DNA of 15,469 nt from Caryophanales bacterium UBA3620 (GTDB lineage Bacteria; Bacillota_I; Bacilli_A; RF39; UBA660): positions 21,097 through 36,565 of the forward strand of contig DFLL01000043.1 in the NCBI GenBank assembly GCA_002375205.1. The letters run 5' to 3'. This document shows, piece by piece, positions 12,106-15,469 of the stretch. Below the pieces are notes generated by a model. That model was not told the DNA's origin, searched no databases, and saw only the letters and a program-made list of their open reading frames with translations. The first letter of the stretch is position 1. The number at the start of each line of letters is the position of its first letter. The position numbers and the translations under genes are program-made.

Positions 12106-12810
12106 ATGATAGAAATTAAGAATGTTACGAAAAAATATGGTAATAAGAAAGCTGTAGATAATGTTTCTTTTAATGTTAATAAAGGAGAGATATTTGCTTT
12201 TATTGGTCATAATGGTGCTGGTAAAACTACTTTAATTAAAGCAATTACTGGTATTCATGATTTTGATGAAGGAGATATTCTTATTAATGGTAAGTCTATT
12301 AAAAATGATAATATAGAATGTAAGAAGGATATGGCTTTTGTTGCCGATAATCCTGAATTATATGAAAACATGACAGCGATTAATTTTATTAACTTTATAT
12401 GTGATATGTATGAAGTTAGTCTTGACGATAGAAAAAAGAATATAGATAAATATGCGAAGATGTTTGAGATGGAAGATAAACTTGGTGATACAATAAAATC
12501 TTTTTCTCATGGTATGAAACAGAAGATAGCAATAATTGCGGCCCTTTCTCACAATCCGAAAATTCTTATTATGGATGAGCCTTTTGTAGGACTTGATCCT
12601 AAAGCTGTATTTGACATTAAAGAAGTTATGCATGAAATGGTTAAAGATGGTAAAACAATATTTTTCTCTACTCATATTCTTGATGTTGCTGAGAAGTTAT
12701 GTTCAAGAGTTGCTATTATTAAAAATGGTAAATTAGTAAAAGTGGGTAGTATGAAAGAGATTAAGGGAGATACGTCCCTAGAGAATGTCTTTTTAGAGTT
12801 AGAGGAATAG
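12106..12810 (+). CDS. ABC transporter ATP-binding protein
   Basis: The 234-residue protein is an ABC ATPase of the ABC-2 (drug or antibiotic export) type. It shows Walker A GHNGAGKTT (34-42), signature SFSHGMKQK (132-140, with the less common S-H-G-M in place of LSGGQ), Walker B ILIMDEPF (153-160), D-loop GLDP and switch His190 in STH. The bacitracin/multidrug-export subclass commonly has S-x-G-M. It pairs with the permease gene that begins 2 bp after its stop, forming a two-gene operon with its own promoter. Substrate and direction are not given by the sequence; export is the usual role. Confidence 0.93.
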   Translation: MIEIKNVTKKYGNKKAVDNVSFNVNKGEIFAFIGHNGAGKTTLIKAITGIHDFDEGDILINGKSIKNDNIECKKDMAFVADNPELYENMTAINFINFICDMYEVSLDDRKKNIDKYAKMFEMEDKLGDTIKSFSHGMKQKIAIIAALSHNPKILIMDEPFVGLDPKAVFDIKEVMHEMVKDGKTIFFSTHILDVAEKLCSRVAIIKNGKLVKVGSMKEIKGDTSLENVFLELEE

Positions 12811-12812
12811 TT

Positions 12813-14414
12813 ATGAAAAAGATTATTTCACTTATTAAAGCTACTATGACAGATAATATGAATATATTTAAGATTAAGAATACTAATGGTAAGAAAACAA
12901 TTCTTCCTATTATCTTAACTATTGTTTGTATGTTTTCGGTTGGTTCTTATGCTAATATGATAATTGAACCTTTAACTAGTATAAAATCTGAATATATACT
13001 TTTATCAATATTTACTATTGTTACTTTCTTTTTAACTTTAGTTGAAGGTATCTATAAATCTAGTAATCTTTTATTTAATTGTAAGGATGATAATTTATTA
13101 TTTTCTTTACCTATTAAAAGAAGAACTGTTCTATTTATTAGGATATTTAAGTTCTATGTATTTGAACTGCTTTATAATTCTTTATTTTTATTTCCTGCTA
13201 TGACTGTTTATGCTATTAATGTTAAAGTAGGTATTAATTATTATATTGTTAGTTTATTTATGTTATTATTGCTACCAATTATTCCTATTGTTATATCTTG
13301 TTTAATAGGAGGTATTATTTCAAGTACTTCATCTAAATTTAAGTTTAAAAATATGGCTCAAGTTATTGTTACTACTTTATTATTACTTGTAATCTTTTAT
13401 TTTTCTTTTAATATGGAAAATATTTTAAGTAATTTTACGAATAATGCTAGTCATATTAATAGTATTATTACTTCTTTATATTATCCTGCGAATGCTTATG
13501 TTAAGATGGTTACTAACTTTAATATTATAGATTTAATAATATTTATTGTTATAAATATACTTTTATTGATAATTGGTATATATATTATGAGTATTAGATA
13601 CTTTAAGATTAATTCTAAAGTAAAAGAAGAAAGAAATAGTTCTAAGAGTAAGAAATATATTGTTAAAGTAAATAGTCCTAAAATATCTTTAATTAAAAAA
13701 GAACTAAATAGATTTTTTAATACTCCGGTATTTATGATTAATGCTGGATTTGGATTGGTTTTATTTATTATTGGTATTACTTTGATATGTTTTAAATTTG
13801 ATAGTATTACTAAGAGTTTTATTATGGATGGAGAAATATCTATTAAAGAGATTAATTCTTATATTCCTATTATTCTATATGGTTTTGTTTGCTTTACTTC
13901 TTTTATGACTTCGATTAGTAGTTCAATGATATCTTTAGAAGGTAAATCATTTAATATATTGAAAAGTTTACCTGTTAAATCAACAATTATTATTATGTCT
14001 AAATTAGCTACTTCTGTATTAATTATGATACCTGTAATATTACTAGGAGACATTATTATGTTTATTAGATTTAGTTTTAATATAGTTGAAATATTAATGA
14101 TTATTATTGGTTCGATAATATTACCATTAGTATCAGAAACTATTGGTATTATTGTTAATTTAAAATATCCAAAGATGGATGCAGAAAATGATACGGAAGT
14201 AGTTAAACAGAGTATGAGTTCGATGATATCGGTATTTATTGGTATGGCACTATCTTTTATTACAATATTTGTTTTAGTAATTCTTCTTAATGTTGGTGTT
14301 TCTAATATATTAATATTAATGCTCATTAATTGGTTTTATATTATTATATTTAGTTTGTTGTTGTTATATTTAAATAAAGGTGGTAGTATAGATTTTAATA
14401 AGATTAATGTATAA
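12813..14414 (+). CDS. ABC transporter permease
   Basis: The 533-residue membrane protein has about 12 hydrophobic segments, grouped in two halves separated by a basic linker around residues 270-300 (KVKEERNSSKSKKYIVKVN). Such two-lobed permeases form the membrane part of ABC-2-like exporters. GAGG at the end of the ATPase gene serves as its ribosome binding site, so translation is coupled. The second half repeats the topology of the first, with SIRYFKINSK before the linker and IKKELNRFFNTPVF beginning the next half. The segment CKDDNLLFSLPIKRRTVLFIR (about 90-110) is typical of these permeases, and ILKSLPVKSTIIIMSK in the second half is its counterpart. Confidence 0.85.
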   Translation: MKKIISLIKATMTDNMNIFKIKNTNGKKTILPIILTIVCMFSVGSYANMIIEPLTSIKSEYILLSIFTIVTFFLTLVEGIYKSSNLLFNCKDDNLLFSLPIKRRTVLFIRIFKFYVFELLYNSLFLFPAMTVYAINVKVGINYYIVSLFMLLLLPIIPIVISCLIGGIISSTSSKFKFKNMAQVIVTTLLLLVIFYFSFNMENILSNFTNNASHINSIITSLYYPANAYVKMVTNFNIIDLIIFIVINILLLIIGIYIMSIRYFKINSKVKEERNSSKSKKYIVKVNSPKISLIKKELNRFFNTPVFMINAGFGLVLFIIGITLICFKFDSITKSFIMDGEISIKEINSYIPIILYGFVCFTSFMTSISSSMISLEGKSFNILKSLPVKSTIIIMSKLATSVLIMIPVILLGDIIMFIRFSFNIVEILMIIIGSIILPLVSETIGIIVNLKYPKMDAENDTEVVKQSMSSMISVFIGMALSFITIFVLVILLNVGVSNILILMLINWFYIIIFSLLLLYLNKGGSIDFNKINV

Positions 14415-14423
14415 GGAGAAAAG

Positions 14424-14575
14424 ATGGATATGAAGTATTACCGGTACCTAAAGAAAATGACGAGTTATTTGTTCACTTATGTGATTATATTGCTTCGAGA
14501 AACTTTTTAAATGTTTATTTTGAAGATAATGAAGTTATAGATAGTGCTAAAAGAGTTAAAAAATTAGAAAACTAG
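14424..14575 (+). pseudogene. Small gene with apparent start-proximal frameshift
   Basis: AAGGAG (14413-14418) places a start at ATG 14424, but that frame ends after only 28 codons at 14510. The protein-like frame is the one read from 14426, beginning GYEVLPVPKENDELFVHL and ending KRVKKLEN with TAG 14573-14575. This 49-residue sequence is balanced in charge and looks genuine, yet has no start codon of its own. Adding one G after the ATG (ATGGGATATGAA) would join them as M-G-Y-E-V. It is either a frameshifted gene, a sequencing indel or a relic. A terminator overlaps its stop codon. Confidence 0.5.
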
Positions 14576-14604
14576 AATATTGCCTTTTGACAATATTCTT
14601 TTTT
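14575..14604 (+). terminator. Rho-independent terminator before folD
   Basis: GAATATTG (14575-14582) pairs perfectly with CAATATTC (14591-14598) around an 8-base loop and is followed by six T. It ends the ABC operon and the small frame before folD. Confidence 0.9.
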
Positions 14605-14627
14605 ATATAGTAAAATGGATAATTTAA

Positions 14628-14636
14628 TGATATAAT
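14628..14636 (+). promoter_or_regulatory. Extended -10 promoter for folD
   Basis: TGATATAAT lies 25 bases before the GTG start of folD, with GAGGTGA (14651-14657) in between. The TTGACA at 14587 lies inside the terminator loop and is too far away to be its -35. Confidence 0.65.
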
Positions 14637-14661
14637 TATGATAGTTAAACGAGGTGAGAAT

Positions 14662-15469
14662 GTGACAATAATGGATGGTAAACTGCTTAGAGATAAGATT
14701 CTTGATGAAGTTAAAGATAAAATAGAGAAAAATAATTTGAAATTAAAACTTGCTATTATTTTAGTTGGTGATAATGAAGCTAGTAAGATATATGTTAGAA
14801 ATAAAGAGAAAGCTTGTGAATATGTAGGTGTTAAGTGTGATAAATATTTATTAGATAAAAGTACTAGTGAAAATGAAGTAATTAATCTAATAGATAAACT
14901 AAATAATGATGATGAAGTTACTGGTATTATTCTTCAAAGTCCAGTACCTAATCATATTGATTTTGATAAATGTGCTGGTATTATTAAATATTATAAGGAT
15001 GTAGATGGTTTTACTAAAGATAATATTTATAATTTGTATATGAATAAAGATGGATTAGTACCTTGTACGGTAAAGGGTATTATTAGACTTCTTGATGAAT
15101 ATAAGATTGAAATAGAAGGAAAGCATGTAGTTATAGTGGGTAGAGGAAATATTGTTGGTAAACCTTTAATTCATGCGATGATGAATAGAAATGCCACGGT
15201 TACTGTGTGTCATTCTAAAACTAAGAATTTAGAAGAGATATGTAGATCTGCGGATATATTAGTATCTGCAGTTGGAAGACCTAATCTTATCACTAAAGAG
15301 ATGATAAAAGATGATGCTGTAGTTATTGATGTTGGTATATCGAAAGTAGATAATAAAGTAGTAGGAGACACTAATTTTAATGAAATAAAAGACAAGTGTT
15401 CTTATATAACTCCGGTACCTGGAGGGGTTGGTCCTATGACAGTGGCTATGATTATGGAAAATATATTAC
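14662..15469 (+). CDS. folD: Bifunctional methylenetetrahydrofolate dehydrogenase/cyclohydrolase (partial 3')
   Basis: FolD interconverts 5,10-methylene-, methenyl- and 10-formyl-tetrahydrofolate in cytosolic one-carbon metabolism, supplying purine and formyl-Met-tRNA synthesis. The readable 269 residues show the catalytic Tyr44 and Lys48 (SKIYVRNKEKAC), the ILQSPVPNHID loop (the common form is Q-L-P-L-P), KDVDGF, PCTVKGI, the NAD(P) loop GRGNIVGKP with Gly where Ser is usual, SADILVSAVGRP, VIDVGI and the terminal PGGVGPMT. The family is about 285 residues long, so roughly 15-20 are missing off the right edge; no stop is seen. GTG 14662 is preferred over the in-frame ATG 14671 because GAGGTGA ends 4 bases before it. 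The gene stands alone behind a terminator, with its own promoter. Confidence 0.96.
   Translation, partial: MTIMDGKLLRDKILDEVKDKIEKNNLKLKLAIILVGDNEASKIYVRNKEKACEYVGVKCDKYLLDKSTSENEVINLIDKLNNDDEVTGIILQSPVPNHIDFDKCAGIIKYYKDVDGFTKDNIYNLYMNKDGLVPCTVKGIIRLLDEYKIEIEGKHVVIVGRGNIVGKPLIHAMMNRNATVTVCHSKTKNLEEICRSADILVSAVGRPNLITKEMIKDDAVVIDVGISKVDNKVVGDTNFNEIKDKCSYITPVPGGVGPMTVAMIMENIL

Noticed and set aside
13859..14326. Minus-strand 155-codon frame
   Set aside because: It is the antisense shadow of the permease gene, Ile/Thr-rich from the complement of its codons, with no start signals.
14587..14592. TTGACA as the -35 of folD
   Set aside because: It sits in the loop and arm of the terminator, and no -10 lies 16-18 bases downstream. 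The extended -10 at 14628 is 38 bases away.
14662..15469. FolD with Gly in GRGNIVGKP and V in QSPVPNHI as a sign of altered function
   Set aside because: G-R-G variants of this loop occur in other FolD lineages and the catalytic Tyr and Lys are present, so this is ordinary divergence.

Overview
The window is very AT-rich, entirely plus-strand coding DNA. Short intergenic gaps, AGGAGG-type ribosome binding sites and extended -10 promoters (TGnTATAAT) point to a low-GC Bacillota or Mycoplasmatota-like bacterium using the standard code: every recognisable Trp in intact genes is TGG. No tRNA, rRNA, CRISPR array, transposase or integrase was found. Species cannot be named from the sequence.

Layout. 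Bases 1-9221 look like an accessory island of small, functionally unrelated enzyme genes. First comes a 42-codon SEC-C mini-ORF with a terminator (69-229), in a zone of paired 11-12 bp direct repeats that recur on both sides of a RibD-type reductase (446-1138). Next are an isochorismatase-like hydrolase, a HAD phosphatase, a 2H-phosphoesterase-like protein and an unknown protein with an HEITH motif. A second, decayed SEC-C tail (3975-4058) sits directly before a Fic gene, followed by two tandem HD-domain paralogs, the first of which has lost several metal ligands. A partial copy of the Fic 3' end and its downstream promoter lies beyond the HD pair, then an AAC(6')-like GNAT, a 5'-truncated ASCH gene, another GNAT and an intact ASCH protein. 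A third SEC-C-like remnant with a terminator (8040-8123) follows, then a small orphan ORF and a YoaP-type acetyltransferase.

Bases 9302-15469 look like ordinary chromosome: a YdcF/DUF218 membrane protein, a Pr6Pr-like membrane protein, a short-chain dehydrogenase, an ABC ATPase with its permease, a small frameshifted ORF, and folD, which runs off the right edge.

Interpretation. SEC-C tails recur at three positions about 4 kb apart (69-197, 3975-4058, 8040-8105). With the paired repeats near the first tail and the Fic-tail duplication around the HD pair, this suggests an island built by repeated insertion or segmental duplication, possibly at a SEC-C-encoding attachment site. This is inference: no recombinase is present in the window. 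The genes do not form one obvious pathway; several families (GNAT, ASCH, HAD, 2H, HD, Fic) act on small molecules, nucleotides or RNA and are common in cassette-like accessory DNA.
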